Part shown: positions 49,124 through 58,902 of the stretch, in pieces
Numbering within the stretch: position 1 is the first letter of the stretch
Layout of the letters: every line of letters starts with the position of its first letter
Source: Bacteroidales bacterium
GTDB lineage: Bacteria; Bacteroidota; Bacteroidia; Bacteroidales; UBA932
Direction of reading: 5' to 3'
Assembly: GCA_020026275.1 (NCBI GenBank)
Contig: JAHHQQ010000003.1
Coordinates: forward strand, 67,387-131,386
DNA: 64,000 nucleotides
Program-made: the position numbers and the translations under genes
Notes under the pieces: generated by a model
The model's input: the letters and a program-made list of their open reading frames with translations, nothing else
Told to the model about the DNA's origin: nothing
Database searches by the model: none

Positions 49124-52100
49124 TTGCTTTTCCTCCTTTTCATTTTTTCCTTGAACTTGTACACCTGAACAAAGAAGAATGGTACACAGACAATTCCGAA
49201 AGTAATGGCCACTATCATTCCGAAGAAGACACCGACTCCGATACCATGACGGCTGGCAGAACCAGGCCCTGAAGCAAGCACCAGAGGAAGCATACCCAGA
49301 ACAAAGGTAAGAGACGTCATCACAATTGGACGGAAACGCAAGATGGCCGCATTACGGGCAGCTTCCACGACATCCTTGCCAGCCTCCACCTGCTCTTTGG
49401 CAAACTCCACAATCAAGATTGCATTCTTGGCCGCCAATCCAATCAACATGACCAGACCAATCTGGAAATAGACATTGTTTTCCAATCTGAAAAGCCAGAT
49501 TGCAAGGAATGCCCCCACGCAAGCAATAGGAAGAGAGAGCAAAACCGAAATCGGAATGCTCCAACTCTCGTATTGCGCCGCCAAGAAAAGGAAGACAAAA
49601 AGAAATGCAAGCAACATCACAAAACCTACCTGACCACTCTGACGTTTCTCCTGATAAGACATGCCGCTCCATTCAATGCCAATGTCCTCCGGCAGTTTTT
49701 CACGTGCAATTTTTTCCAGAACAGCCATCACCTGACCGGAACTGTATCCCTGTGCCGCCTCACCGGTAATAGTTGCGGCATTGTACATATTGAACCTCTT
49801 GATGGTTCCCGGCCCCATCGTATAGTTGGTCTTGCCGATGGAAGTGATCGGAATCATCTTCCCTTCATTTCCTCTCACGAAATATAGATTGAGGTTGTCC
49901 CGGCTCATACGATATGGGGCATCTGCCTGAATGTATACCTTGTACACACGGTTGAAGAGGTTGAAATCATTGACATAAACCGAACCGGTAAATGCTTTCA
50001 TAGTCGTGAACACATCTGAAACAGAAACGCCCATCAGCTTTGCCATATCCCTGTCCACATCCAGATAGAGCTGGGGGATATCACTCTGCATGCTGGAAGA
50101 AACTCTGGACAACTCCTTGCATTGCTGCGCATAGAAAAGCAAAGTGTCAGCCGCCTGCTGCAAATCTGCATAAGTCATGTTGCCTTTCGCTTCCAATACC
50201 ATCTCAAATCCACCGGAGCTACCCATTCCTGGAATCACAGGAGGAGAACTGATGAACACCTTGCTTTCCGGATACTTTTCCAGTTCCCTTCTGACCTGGT
50301 CCATGAATTCAGGAAGATTCTGGTTCTGACGTTCTTCCCAAGATTTCATGATGACCGTCAGCTGGCTACGAGACTGGTTCGTTCCGACACGAGGACTGGA
50401 ACCCTTGACATCAAGAACATGCGCCACATCAGGCTGAGCCATCAGATAGGCCATGGCACGGTTTGTCACTTCCCTGGTACGCTCCAATGTCGCTCCTTCC
50501 GGCAGTTCCAGCTCCACCGTGAAATATCCCTGGTCTTCCTGAGGAATGAAACTTTGAGGGACAAAACGGCTCATTGCCCACACCAGGACAATAGCGATTC
50601 CGAAACTGGCGAAGATACGTTTAGGATACTTCAAGGAACGGCCGATCATCTTTTCATAGAAGATTGCGCCCTTGTCCAACCAACGGTTGATGGTACGGAA
50701 AACAATGTTCTTCTTCTCCTCCTCGCCTTCCACAGCAGGTTTGAGGAAGATAGAACACATGACCGGACTCAAAGTCAGCGCCACAATCGTGGAAATGATG
50801 ACAGACACGGTAATGGTGATGGAGAACTGGCGGAACAGAATTCCGGACATGCCGGAAAGGAAGCTGACCGGAACAAACACGGCACAAAGCACCAGAGACA
50901 TGGCCACCAGAGCGCCACCAATCTCCTTCATCGCCTTCTTGGTCGCAGCCCGAGGCGAAAGCTTCTCCTTGTTCATGATACGGTCCACGTTCTCCACCAC
51001 CACTATGGCATCATCGACCACCGTTCCAATCGCAAGCACCAGACCCAGCAGAGTCATCGTATTCAACGTAAAGCCGAAAGCCAGCATGACACCGAATGTA
51101 CCGATCAGCGAAATCGGCACCGCAATGGCCGGAATCAAAGTAGCCCTCCAGCTCTGCAAAGAAAGGAACACGACCAGAATCACCAGAATCAACGCCTCAA
51201 AGAGAGTCTTGTACACCTCCTTGATGGACTGGCTGATATAAGTCGTCATGTCGAACGGAATATCATAGCTGATACCCTCCGGGAAATTCTTGCTGATTTC
51301 CTCCATCGCCTCGCGGATATCCTTGGACACTTCCATCGCATTGACACCCGGCAACATTCTGATTTCCATCACAGCGGCATTCTCCCCATCGATACCACTC
51401 TCGGTATTGTAGGAAGAGGCCTCCAATGCGACCGTCGCCACATCCCTCAGACGAAGGATGGAACCGTCAGGATTGGCCTTGATGACAATGTCCTCAAACT
51501 CTTCCGCACGGGAAAGACGTCCTTTCGCCGTAATCGGAATGGTGACATCCACCCCGGAAATAGGCTGCTGGCCCAAGACACCGGCGGCAGATTCACGGTT
51601 CTGTTCCTTCAAGGCGCTCTGGATATCCTGCACCGTCAGACCCAAAGCCGCCAGACGCTCCGGCTGCACCTTGATCTGCATCGCATAATAACGGCTGCCG
51701 ATATTGAACACACGTCCCACACCTGGCACACGTTTGAGCATATCCAGAATATTCAGAGTAGCATAGTTGCTCAAATAAATCTCATCAAACTTCGGATCAC
51801 TTGATTTCAAGGTAATCGTCATCAGTTTGCTGGTCGCCTGCTTGTCAATGGAAATACCATTGGTGACGACTTCCGCCGGCAGACGGGATTCCGCCGCCTT
51901 CACCCTGTTCTGAATCTCCACAGCGGCGATATCCGCATCTGTATTGATATCGAAAGTGATGGTAGCGGTAAAGGAGCCGGTATTGGTACTGCTGGATTCC
52001 ATGTAAAGCATACCGGGAGTACCGTTAAGTTCCTGTTCAATTGGAGTGGCAACCGCCTGTGACACCGTTTCAGCGCCCGCTCCAGGATAAGAAGCGGAAA

Positions 52101-52236
52101 CCTTGACCACCGGAGGGACAATCTGAGGGTACTGGTCAACAGGCAGCAGCACCATACCGATCATACCCACCAGCACGATTACAATGGAAACGACCGTAGA
52201 AAAGACGGGCCTATCTATAAAAAAATCACTTTTCAT
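49120..52236 (-). CDS. RND efflux pump, HAE1/AcrB type
   Basis: 1038 residues, standard for hydrophobe/amphiphile exporters. Twelve transmembrane helices in the 1+5+1+5 pattern with two large periplasmic loops. N-terminus MKSDFFIDRPVFSTVVSIVI and DQYPQIVPPVVKVSASYPGA are typical. Proton-relay acidic pair Asp408/Asp409 in GTVVDDAIVVVENVDR. Also PGVGRVFNIG and the closing motif of the second TM bundle, LIGLAAKNAILIVEFAKEQV. Moves drugs, detergents or bile salts from the periplasm or inner leaflet to the duct, driven by the proton gradient. Start overlaps the end of the adaptor gene by 11 bases. Confidence 0.97.
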   Translation of the reverse strand: MKSDFFIDRPVFSTVVSIVIVLVGMIGMVLLPVDQYPQIVPPVVKVSASYPGAGAETVSQAVATPIEQELNGTPGMLYMESSSTNTGSFTATITFDINTDADIAAVEIQNRVKAAESRLPAEVVTNGISIDKQATSKLMTITLKSSDPKFDEIYLSNYATLNILDMLKRVPGVGRVFNIGSRYYAMQIKVQPERLAALGLTVQDIQSALKEQNRESAAGVLGQQPISGVDVTIPITAKGRLSRAEEFEDIVIKANPDGSILRLRDVATVALEASSYNTESGIDGENAAVMEIRMLPGVNAMEVSKDIREAMEEISKNFPEGISYDIPFDMTTYISQSIKEVYKTLFEALILVILVVFLSLQSWRATLIPAIAVPISLIGTFGVMLAFGFTLNTMTLLGLVLAIGTVVDDAIVVVENVDRIMNKEKLSPRAATKKAMKEIGGALVAMSLVLCAVFVPVSFLSGMSGILFRQFSITITVSVIISTIVALTLSPVMCSIFLKPAVEGEEEKKNIVFRTINRWLDKGAIFYEKMIGRSLKYPKRIFASFGIAIVLVWAMSRFVPQSFIPQEDQGYFTVELELPEGATLERTREVTNRAMAYLMAQPDVAHVLDVKGSSPRVGTNQSRSQLTVIMKSWEERQNQNLPEFMDQVRRELEKYPESKVFISSPPVIPGMGSSGGFEMVLEAKGNMTYADLQQAADTLLFYAQQCKELSRVSSSMQSDIPQLYLDVDRDMAKLMGVSVSDVFTTMKAFTGSVYVNDFNLFNRVYKVYIQADAPYRMSRDNLNLYFVRGNEGKMIPITSIGKTNYTMGPGTIKRFNMYNAATITGEAAQGYSSGQVMAVLEKIAREKLPEDIGIEWSGMSYQEKRQSGQVGFVMLLAFLFVFLFLAAQYESWSIPISVLLSLPIACVGAFLAIWLFRLENNVYFQIGLVMLIGLAAKNAILIVEFAKEQVEAGKDVVEAARNAAILRFRPIVMTSLTFVLGMLPLVLASGPGSASRHGIGVGVFFGMIVAITFGIVCVPFFFVQVYKFKEKMKRRKSK

Positions 52237-53497
52237 CTGATTCTACTGATTTTGAGGTGGCTGAATCATCCTCCGCAGCCGGAGACTCTTCAGATTTGAT
52301 GACAGGGTTCACGATCATGCCATGAGTCAACTTGTGATACCCCTCTGTAACAATATATTCATCAGCGCCCAGACCTCTGTCCACAACCACGATGTTGCCG
52401 ACCTCCGGTCCCAGTTCAATGAAACGCTTCTCCACTACATTGTCCTTTCTGACGACAAAGATATAAGCGCCGCCCTTCTCAATCACGACCGCCTTGCGAG
52501 GGACGATGATGGCATTCTCATGCACATCCAGCAGCAACTTCACCTTGGTCAGCTGTCCAGGCAGGAGAATCTGGTCAGGATTGGCCATCTCGGCACGGAC
52601 AGAGAAAGTTCCCGTATTCGGATCCACCTGAGGATCGGCGAAATCGACCAGACCCTTCATCGGATACTGGGAATTGTCGGCAAGGGTGATGGTCACATAC
52701 GGATTCCAGTCACGGTCGTCCATCGCATGACCCAGCTGCACATTTCTCTCCTTGCTCTTGAGGTAATCCAGCGCCGTCATACTGAAATCGACACGAACCG
52801 TATCGCTCTTGACGATAGTCGCCAACAAAGAAGCGCCGCTCGGGCCCACCAAAGTACCCATATCCACATGACGCTCACTGATATATCCGGAAATAGGAGA
52901 ACGGACCGTCGTATAACCCAACGCAATTTCAGCCTGAGTCAAATCGGCTTCACCCATGACCACCTCGGCCTTGGCACTCTCATAAGCGGCAGTCGCATTG
53001 TCCAGATCGAGACGGCTGGCGGCATTCTGCTCATACAGCGGCTTGATACGATCCAGATCACGCTTGGCCTTCAGCTCCAGCGCCTTGTTCTTGTTCAATT
53101 GAGCCTTGGCCTTCTCCACCTTGGCACGATAGACCTTCGGGTCTATGACGAAGAGAACATCCCCCTTCTTCACATAAGTACCTTCAGTAAACAGCATCTC
53201 CTCGAGATAACCTTCCACGCGGGCACGTACCTCAACATACTGCTGGGCTCGGATCTTACCGGCATACTCTCCATATATCTCGACATTCTGCGTCTTCACC
53301 TTTTCCGCCTCGATCATCGGATAGACGGGCTTCGCCGGCTCAGGCCAGTTCCACCACACCACCAAAGCGACCAAAGCGAGGGCGATGACTGAAAGAAGGT
53401 ACCAGAACCACTTCGGGACTCTGTTGACCTTTTTAATCTTGTTGACGACCTTCGACCCGGTCTCAACAAATTTTTCTGAGGGAATGTTAATCTGCAT
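52226..53497 (-). CDS. RND periplasmic adaptor (AcrA/MexA type)
   Basis: 423 residues from the ATG at 53497 (MQINIPSEKFVETGSK); the open frame reaches 53626 but those residues look non-coding. It has no lipobox; a single N-terminal transmembrane helix anchors it (WFWYLLSVIALALVALVVWW). Lipoyl halves RARVEGYLEEMLFTEGTYVK and GYTTVRSPISGYISERHVDM flank a coiled-coil hairpin (KAQLNKNKALELKAKRDLDR); beta-barrel and MP domains follow. First gene of the adaptor-pump-duct operon. The acidic tail (ESPAAEDDSATSKSVESDEK) is unusually long. No TetR/MarR repressor is adjacent, but the leader holds a palindrome (53610) that could serve one. Confidence 0.94.
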   Translation of the reverse strand: MQINIPSEKFVETGSKVVNKIKKVNRVPKWFWYLLSVIALALVALVVWWNWPEPAKPVYPMIEAEKVKTQNVEIYGEYAGKIRAQQYVEVRARVEGYLEEMLFTEGTYVKKGDVLFVIDPKVYRAKVEKAKAQLNKNKALELKAKRDLDRIKPLYEQNAASRLDLDNATAAYESAKAEVVMGEADLTQAEIALGYTTVRSPISGYISERHVDMGTLVGPSGASLLATIVKSDTVRVDFSMTALDYLKSKERNVQLGHAMDDRDWNPYVTITLADNSQYPMKGLVDFADPQVDPNTGTFSVRAEMANPDQILLPGQLTKVKLLLDVHENAIIVPRKAVVIEKGGAYIFVVRKDNVVEKRFIELGPEVGNIVVVDRGLGADEYIVTEGYHKLTHGMIVNPVIKSEESPAAEDDSATSKSVESDEK

Positions 53498-53609
53498 ACT
53501 CCATAATTCATTAAGTTTTCCAAAAACAGGAATGGTTGGAATCTCTCCAGTTCTTTCACTTGAAAATAATTGGAACTGCCTTATTATCAAGAAACATGCC
53601 ATATCGCAA

Positions 53610-53637
53610 GTTGTTATATAACTCATTACATAACAAC
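53610..53637. promoter_or_regulatory. 28-base imperfect palindrome in RND operon leader
   Basis: GTTGTTATATAA (53610-53621), spacer CTCA, TTACATAACAAC (53626-53637): the arms match at 11 of 12 positions. It lies 113 bases before the adaptor ATG and about 100 bases after the predicted -7 element, so it would be in the leader. Could be a repressor operator or a hairpin in the mRNA. Confidence 0.5.
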
Positions 53638-53734
53638 AACTTAAAATATTTTACATATGTCCTATAAAAGAACCACACTACTATTTTCTCTCTAAAAACA
53701 GAAAGGACGAGATACACCTGTTCGAATGACTTTG

Positions 53735-53742
53735 CAAATATA
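53735..53742 (-). promoter_or_regulatory. -7 promoter element of RND operon
   Basis: Minus-strand TATATTTG is an exact TAnnTTTG match; TTG occurs 8-16 bases upstream but no well-spaced -33 element. Predicted leader about 230 bases, long for this window. The 512-base gap 53498-54009 holds this, the palindrome, and the second locus promoter; no RNA gene is recognised in it. Confidence 0.5.
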
Positions 53743-53919
53743 ATCAACTTTTCAACACTTCGTTCCATAAAAACGCCTAAACTCTGAATACAGAATGACT
53801 TGACAAGAACATATCGCTATCTTAGATATTTCCCTCATGCACACATTGACAGAATCCGAGCCGGCAGATATTAAAATTTCAAAATAACAAAAGCCGACAT
53901 TGCAAACAGTTTTATTATA

Positions 53920-53952
53920 TTGATATATAAATATAAATAATTTATATATTTG
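53920..53952 (+). promoter_or_regulatory. Promoter of second SusCD locus
   Basis: TTG at 53920-53922 and TATATTTG at 53945-53952 (exact -7 match), spacer 22 bases, slightly longer than usual. The flanking DNA is extremely AT-rich. The susC ATG follows 57 bases after the -7 element. Confidence 0.65.
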
Positions 53953-54009
53953 TAAAGAGCATCAGCCCCATTTGACACTACACACAAACACTAATAATCT
54001 ATAGAAATC

Positions 54010-57000
54010 ATGAACATCGCATTAAACAAATCAAGTTCCAGCTTTTGCGGGAAAGTCTTGATTATGGCACTTGTGATGCTGCTTTCAGGAGCATTTGCAG
54101 CATCTGCCCAAAACTGGATAAACGGAAAGGTTACAGATGAAAAAGGAGAACCTCTTCCAGGAGTGGCTGTAATTGAGCAAGGCACCAACAATGTTGCAAC
54201 TACTGATGTTGACGGAAATTACTCCATCAATATCAAAGAGGGTGATTCAATTGAATATATTTTCATGGGGATGAAGAGTGTAACCATGAAATGGGATGGG
54301 AAAAAAACAACATTGAACATCGTCATGAAAAACGACGTCAACCTTATCGAAGGAACTGTTGTGGTCGGCTACGGTATCCAGAAAAAATCATCATTGACCA
54401 GTGCCGTTTCTGCAATAAAAGGAAGTGAACTTCTTAAAGCGCCATCCACCAACGTATCGCAACTGTTAGCCGGAAAACTCCCAGGACTTTCATCTGTGCA
54501 AGAATCCGGCGAACCTGGACTCGATCAAGCATCTTTAAGAATTAGAGGATCTGTCAATTCAGTTGCTTATATAGTGGATGGATTTCCTGTATCCAGCATC
54601 AACGACATTGACCCCAACGACATAGAAAGCATCTCTGTTCTGAAAGACGGAGCATCAGCAGCTGTATACGGAATGAGGGCATCTGGAGGTGTCATCATCG
54701 TGACCACCAAGCGTGGAGAAACAGGTGAAGCAAAAATCACATACAACGCAACCTTCGGAGCATCAATCAATGCAAACTATCCCAAATTCATGGATGGACC
54801 GGAGTTCGCCTACTATTATAATGTCGCGGACATGATGGACAAACTGGCCAGCGGTGCCATTTCCAGCGAAAGTGACTATGTTCCATATTTCACAAAAAAG
54901 CAAGTTGACATGATGCTCAATGGCGATCCGGCAGATGGTTGGGACAATGTCAACTATATTGATGAAGTTTTCGGAACCGGTTTCACACAAAAGCATAACA
55001 TTACAGTACAGGGAGGAAATGAAAAGATAAGATATTTCTCGTCTTTCGGCTATTTGGGACAAGATGGAAACATCGACAACTACAAATACAACAGATATAC
55101 CATCAGAACCAATATGGGAACACGCATAGCGAAACATTTTGATTTCAACATAGGATTATCAGCCATGTTGTCCAAGCATCATGCCCCCGGCTTCGGCACT
55201 GGAGGTGGAGAAATGGGATCAGGTCAAGGTTGGCTTTCAATCGCTAACCAGACGGTACAAATGCACCCATACCTGCCCAAGAAATACGAAGGACTTTATA
55301 CTGCCGCTCTCAAGAAGAACACATCACTGCCACAAAGTCCACTGGCTGCAATCTATGAATCTGGCTACAGAAAAACAAGAAGTGCAGATATGACGATAAA
55401 TGCATCTTTAACTTACAATGCACCATTCCTGACAGGACTTGCTTTCAAATTGTCAGGCTCATATGAATACAGAGATACCTATAACAAGAATCTTAGTACA
55501 CCTTATTATCTGATGGCCTATCATGGCGGCACTTGGTCCAAGATGGCGGATCCAAGAGGCGCCGGCAGCGGAAACACCCTTGGAGAAGGGACGACTTATT
55601 CACAGAACCAGACAGGACAGGCAAGCATTTCATATACCAACAATTTCGGGAAACATCACCTTGATTTACTCGCCCTAGGAGAATTTCGGCAATATAAGGG
55701 AAACAATCTAGAAGCATATGCAAAAAAACTTCCTTTCGCCTCCCTGCCGGAACTTGGCAACGGTGTTCCTACAGACAAACCTATCGGAGGCTGGAGCGAT
55801 GCGTCACGTTCCATCGGATTTGTCTTTAGAGCAAAGTATGATTACCATGAAAAATACATCGCTGAATTTACTGGCAGATGTGATGGTTCATACAAATTCG
55901 CAGGTATGGCAAAGACAAGATGGGGTTTCTTTCCATCTTTGTCAATCGGTTGGAGGTTGTCTCAGGAAGAATGGCTAAAACACTCTGAAATCGTTGACGA
56001 CCTCAAAATCAGAGCTTCTGTCGGTTTGCTCGGAAATGACAATGCCAGTGCCTACACCTTTCTCAGCACATACAGCCAATGGAGAAATGATGTAATCTAT
56101 GGCGATTATCAAAAAAGCACCGGCAACCATCCTGCCTATTATCCTTCAGGAATTCCAAACAAAGATCTGACTTGGGAAAAGACACTCTCCTGGAATGTTG
56201 GATTCGACATGAATCTTTGGAACGAAAAGTTAGGGATGGAAATAGATGGCTTTTACAATTGGACCTACGATATGCTGACTGCACAAGGAACAAGTTTTCC
56301 TCCATCCATGGGTGGCTACTACCCCACCATCGTAAATAAGAATTCCATCGACACGAAAGGAATTGATATACTCGTTTCACACAGAAACCACTTCCTTGCA
56401 GGAAACAAGCCATTCTACTATGGAATCAACGCTAGCGTAACATACGCCAAGACAAGATGGCTGATCTTTCCCGATGAGCCAAACGCTCCAGAAATCTGGA
56501 AAATGGTTGGAAAACCTGTCGGAACATTTTTGGCATGGCAAGCAGATGGTCTATATCGAACAGAAGAAGAAATTGACAATTCTGCATGGTACAATACACG
56601 CCCATGCGTAGGAGACATCAGATATGTCGATTTGAATGGAGACGGAAAAATTGACGGATATGACAAAGGACGTGTCGGCAGACCCAATCGTCCGCAAATC
56701 ACATATGGTCTCAATTTGGATTTTGCATGGAACGGATTTGATTTCAACGCACAATTTGCAGGAGGCGCCTTATTCGATGTGTCATTGACCGGAACCTATT
56801 ACAACGGATATGATGACAATACCGTATGGACACAAACCTTCAAGGAAGGGGGGAACTCACCACTTTTCTTAGTTGAAAATGCCTATAGCATCTATAATCC
56901 AGAAGGGTCATTTCCCCGCCTTACGCTTGGTGCTACATCTCATGGAGGGGACAATGGACTAAGCAGCACATTCTGGCTCAAAGACGGAAAATACCTGAGA

Positions 57001-57207
57001 CTCAAATCTGCACAATTCGGCTATACTCTTCCGAAAAAGATAACCGAAAAAGCGAACATTGAAACCCTTAGATTCTTCGTAGAAGGACAAAACATATTTA
57101 CCATTGACGGACTCCCTCAAGGAGTCGACCCGGAATCTCCAGGCGTAAACAATGGATACTATCCACAGCAATGTATGCTGATGGGAGGAATTACTCTAAC
57201 TTTCTAA
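54010..57207 (+). CDS. SusC-type TonB-dependent receptor of second locus
   Basis: 1065 residues. Signal peptide about 1-33 (AFAASAQNW), carboxypeptidase-regulatory-like domain about 37-112 (GKVTDEKGEPLPGVAVIEQG), SusC signature VVVGYGIQKKSSLTSAVSAI near 122-141, plug about 140-245 (ASLRIRGSVNSVAYIVDGFP, then GASAAVYGMRASGGVIIVTT), barrel to the end. Internal DLNGDGKIDGYDKGRVGRPN is a motif common in this family near the barrel's end. Followed at 12 bases by a SusD gene. Import of a glycan or glycopeptide is expected; the substrate is not known, and the enzyme content (GHL10) does not point to starch. Confidence 0.95.
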   Translation: MNIALNKSSSSFCGKVLIMALVMLLSGAFAASAQNWINGKVTDEKGEPLPGVAVIEQGTNNVATTDVDGNYSINIKEGDSIEYIFMGMKSVTMKWDGKKTTLNIVMKNDVNLIEGTVVVGYGIQKKSSLTSAVSAIKGSELLKAPSTNVSQLLAGKLPGLSSVQESGEPGLDQASLRIRGSVNSVAYIVDGFPVSSINDIDPNDIESISVLKDGASAAVYGMRASGGVIIVTTKRGETGEAKITYNATFGASINANYPKFMDGPEFAYYYNVADMMDKLASGAISSESDYVPYFTKKQVDMMLNGDPADGWDNVNYIDEVFGTGFTQKHNITVQGGNEKIRYFSSFGYLGQDGNIDNYKYNRYTIRTNMGTRIAKHFDFNIGLSAMLSKHHAPGFGTGGGEMGSGQGWLSIANQTVQMHPYLPKKYEGLYTAALKKNTSLPQSPLAAIYESGYRKTRSADMTINASLTYNAPFLTGLAFKLSGSYEYRDTYNKNLSTPYYLMAYHGGTWSKMADPRGAGSGNTLGEGTTYSQNQTGQASISYTNNFGKHHLDLLALGEFRQYKGNNLEAYAKKLPFASLPELGNGVPTDKPIGGWSDASRSIGFVFRAKYDYHEKYIAEFTGRCDGSYKFAGMAKTRWGFFPSLSIGWRLSQEEWLKHSEIVDDLKIRASVGLLGNDNASAYTFLSTYSQWRNDVIYGDYQKSTGNHPAYYPSGIPNKDLTWEKTLSWNVGFDMNLWNEKLGMEIDGFYNWTYDMLTAQGTSFPPSMGGYYPTIVNKNSIDTKGIDILVSHRNHFLAGNKPFYYGINASVTYAKTRWLIFPDEPNAPEIWKMVGKPVGTFLAWQADGLYRTEEEIDNSAWYNTRPCVGDIRYVDLNGDGKIDGYDKGRVGRPNRPQITYGLNLDFAWNGFDFNAQFAGGALFDVSLTGTYYNGYDDNTVWTQTFKEGGNSPLFLVENAYSIYNPEGSFPRLTLGATSHGGDNGLSSTFWLKDGKYLRLKSAQFGYTLPKKITEKANIETLRFFVEGQNIFTIDGLPQGVDPESPGVNNGYYPQQCMLMGGITLTF

Positions 57208-57219
57208 GTCTTGAATATC

Positions 57220-58887
57220 ATGAGAAATATATTGAAAGCACTTGCAATAACAACAGCAACGGCATTTGGTTGCACTTCATGCAGTTATCTGGATATGACA
57301 CCTACAGACAAAGTCTCAGATAAGGTGATATGGGAAAACACTCAAAATGCAGAATATGCAGTCAACTACCTTTACAGCTACCTCATCGACATACATAATG
57401 ATCAATGCAAAGCTGGCATGACAGAGGCATTGACCGACCAAATGAAGTATAGTTCTTACAACTATAACGCCCTGTGCTATATCCCAAGCGAATATGCCTA
57501 CGGAGATGCGACGACCATAACAGCATCATATGTCGATGCATACTCCGGATACTGGGGCGAAAGGTATGAGACTATCAGAAAGGTGAACCAGGCAATGTCA
57601 GAAATGGAACAATTCGGAAAAATGCCGGAAAAAGACAAATCAAGGCTCAATGGAGAATTAAAATTCATACGTGCCTTCACCTATACCGACCTCGCAAAAA
57701 GATATGGAGATGCTATACTCTATGATGAAGATATGGGAAAAATCAATAAAGACATGCCTCTGACTGATGAGGGAAAAATATGGAATTTCATTGAACAGGA
57801 CCTCCGGGATGCTGCAGAACAGTTGCCTGACCGTACAACTTCCAAAGGACGCCTTGACAAAGGATGTGCATGGGCATTGTTGTCAAGAGCTATGCTCTAT
57901 GCAAAAAAATGGGACATTGCAAAGGAAGCAGCCGACAATGTCGCATCCCTCGGGTATGGCCTGGAAGAACGATATGAAGATTCATACGGCAAAACCCGTT
58001 CTGCAGGAAATAATGAAGCGATACTCCAATATCTATACAACCTGTCATTGGACATCACTCATAATTTTGATTTCTACTACACACCTGGAGGAGACTATTA
58101 TGCCAATGGCCAGACCGGTGGAGGTTATGGTGTTCCGACACAGGAGATGGTAGAATCTTACGAATTGGCATCTGGAGGATATCCAGACTGGAAAGAATGG
58201 CACAATCCGGAAGGAACTGAGTCAACACCCCCATATGAAAAAATGGAACATAGATTTCAGGCAACCATTCTCTATAACGGAGCAAAATGGAAAGGAAGAA
58301 AAATAGAACCATTTATTGGAGGTATCGATGGGTGGTGCCAATGGAATATGGAGCGAGAACCGAAAGGACGTACCACCACAGGATACTACCTGAAAAAACT
58401 AGTAGATGAAAACCATGATGTAATCGCCAACAACGGAAGCCAACAACCGGCAACCATCATCAGATATGCGGAAGTGCTACTAAACAAAGCCGAAGCATGC
58501 TGGCAACTAGGAAAAGAACAAGAAGCCAATGATGCCATAAAAGCGATTCGAAAAAGAGCAGGACTCCCTTATGCAAACAAAACAGGAAATGATCTCTGGG
58601 AAAGCATCAGACATGAACGAAAAATTGAACTTGCCTATGAAGGATTCTGGTACTGGGATTTGCGTCGCTGGGGAATTGCTCATGAAGCTTATCCAAAAGG
58701 ACTGTCAGGATATCAGTTACATGGCCTCAAAATCGAAAAAAAGTCTGGAGAAGAAAAATTCAAATACAGCTATATTTCAGTAGATGACCAGGACAGAAAT
58801 TTTCCAAGACGTCTTTATCGGTATCCAATTCCTGTTGCCGAACTATCAAGCAACGGAGCATTAGACCAATTTGAAGAATGGAAATAG
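57220..58887 (+). CDS. SusD/RagB-type lipoprotein of second locus
   Basis: 555 residues from the ATG at 57220 (MRNILKALAITTATAFGCTSC, lipobox Cys21); a TTG at 57211 would add three residues and is unlikely. SusD marks: SYLDMTPTDKVSDKVIWENT after the lipobox, GELKFIRAFTYTDLAKRYGD in the TPR-like helices, RYAEVLLNKAEACWQLGKEQ and IRHERKIELAYEGFWYWDLR, RRLYRYPIPVAEL near the C-terminus. Pairs with the SusC upstream. Longer than the first-locus SusD by about 45 residues. Confidence 0.94.
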   Translation: MRNILKALAITTATAFGCTSCSYLDMTPTDKVSDKVIWENTQNAEYAVNYLYSYLIDIHNDQCKAGMTEALTDQMKYSSYNYNALCYIPSEYAYGDATTITASYVDAYSGYWGERYETIRKVNQAMSEMEQFGKMPEKDKSRLNGELKFIRAFTYTDLAKRYGDAILYDEDMGKINKDMPLTDEGKIWNFIEQDLRDAAEQLPDRTTSKGRLDKGCAWALLSRAMLYAKKWDIAKEAADNVASLGYGLEERYEDSYGKTRSAGNNEAILQYLYNLSLDITHNFDFYYTPGGDYYANGQTGGGYGVPTQEMVESYELASGGYPDWKEWHNPEGTESTPPYEKMEHRFQATILYNGAKWKGRKIEPFIGGIDGWCQWNMEREPKGRTTTGYYLKKLVDENHDVIANNGSQQPATIIRYAEVLLNKAEACWQLGKEQEANDAIKAIRKRAGLPYANKTGNDLWESIRHERKIELAYEGFWYWDLRRWGIAHEAYPKGLSGYQLHGLKIEKKSGEEKFKYSYISVDDQDRNFPRRLYRYPIPVAELSSNGALDQFEEWK

Positions 58888-58902
58888 TAAAATTGAAATA
58901 AC

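Noticed and set aside
50122..51804. 560-codon plus-strand open frame opposite the RND pump
   Set aside because: Composition is dominated by His/Arg/Gln, typical of a reverse-complement frame; the RND gene on the other strand is complete.
53498..53626. Longer start for the RND adaptor
   Set aside because: The added 43 residues include no signal or anchor and lie in an AT-rich leader; ATG at 53497 precedes the membrane anchor.
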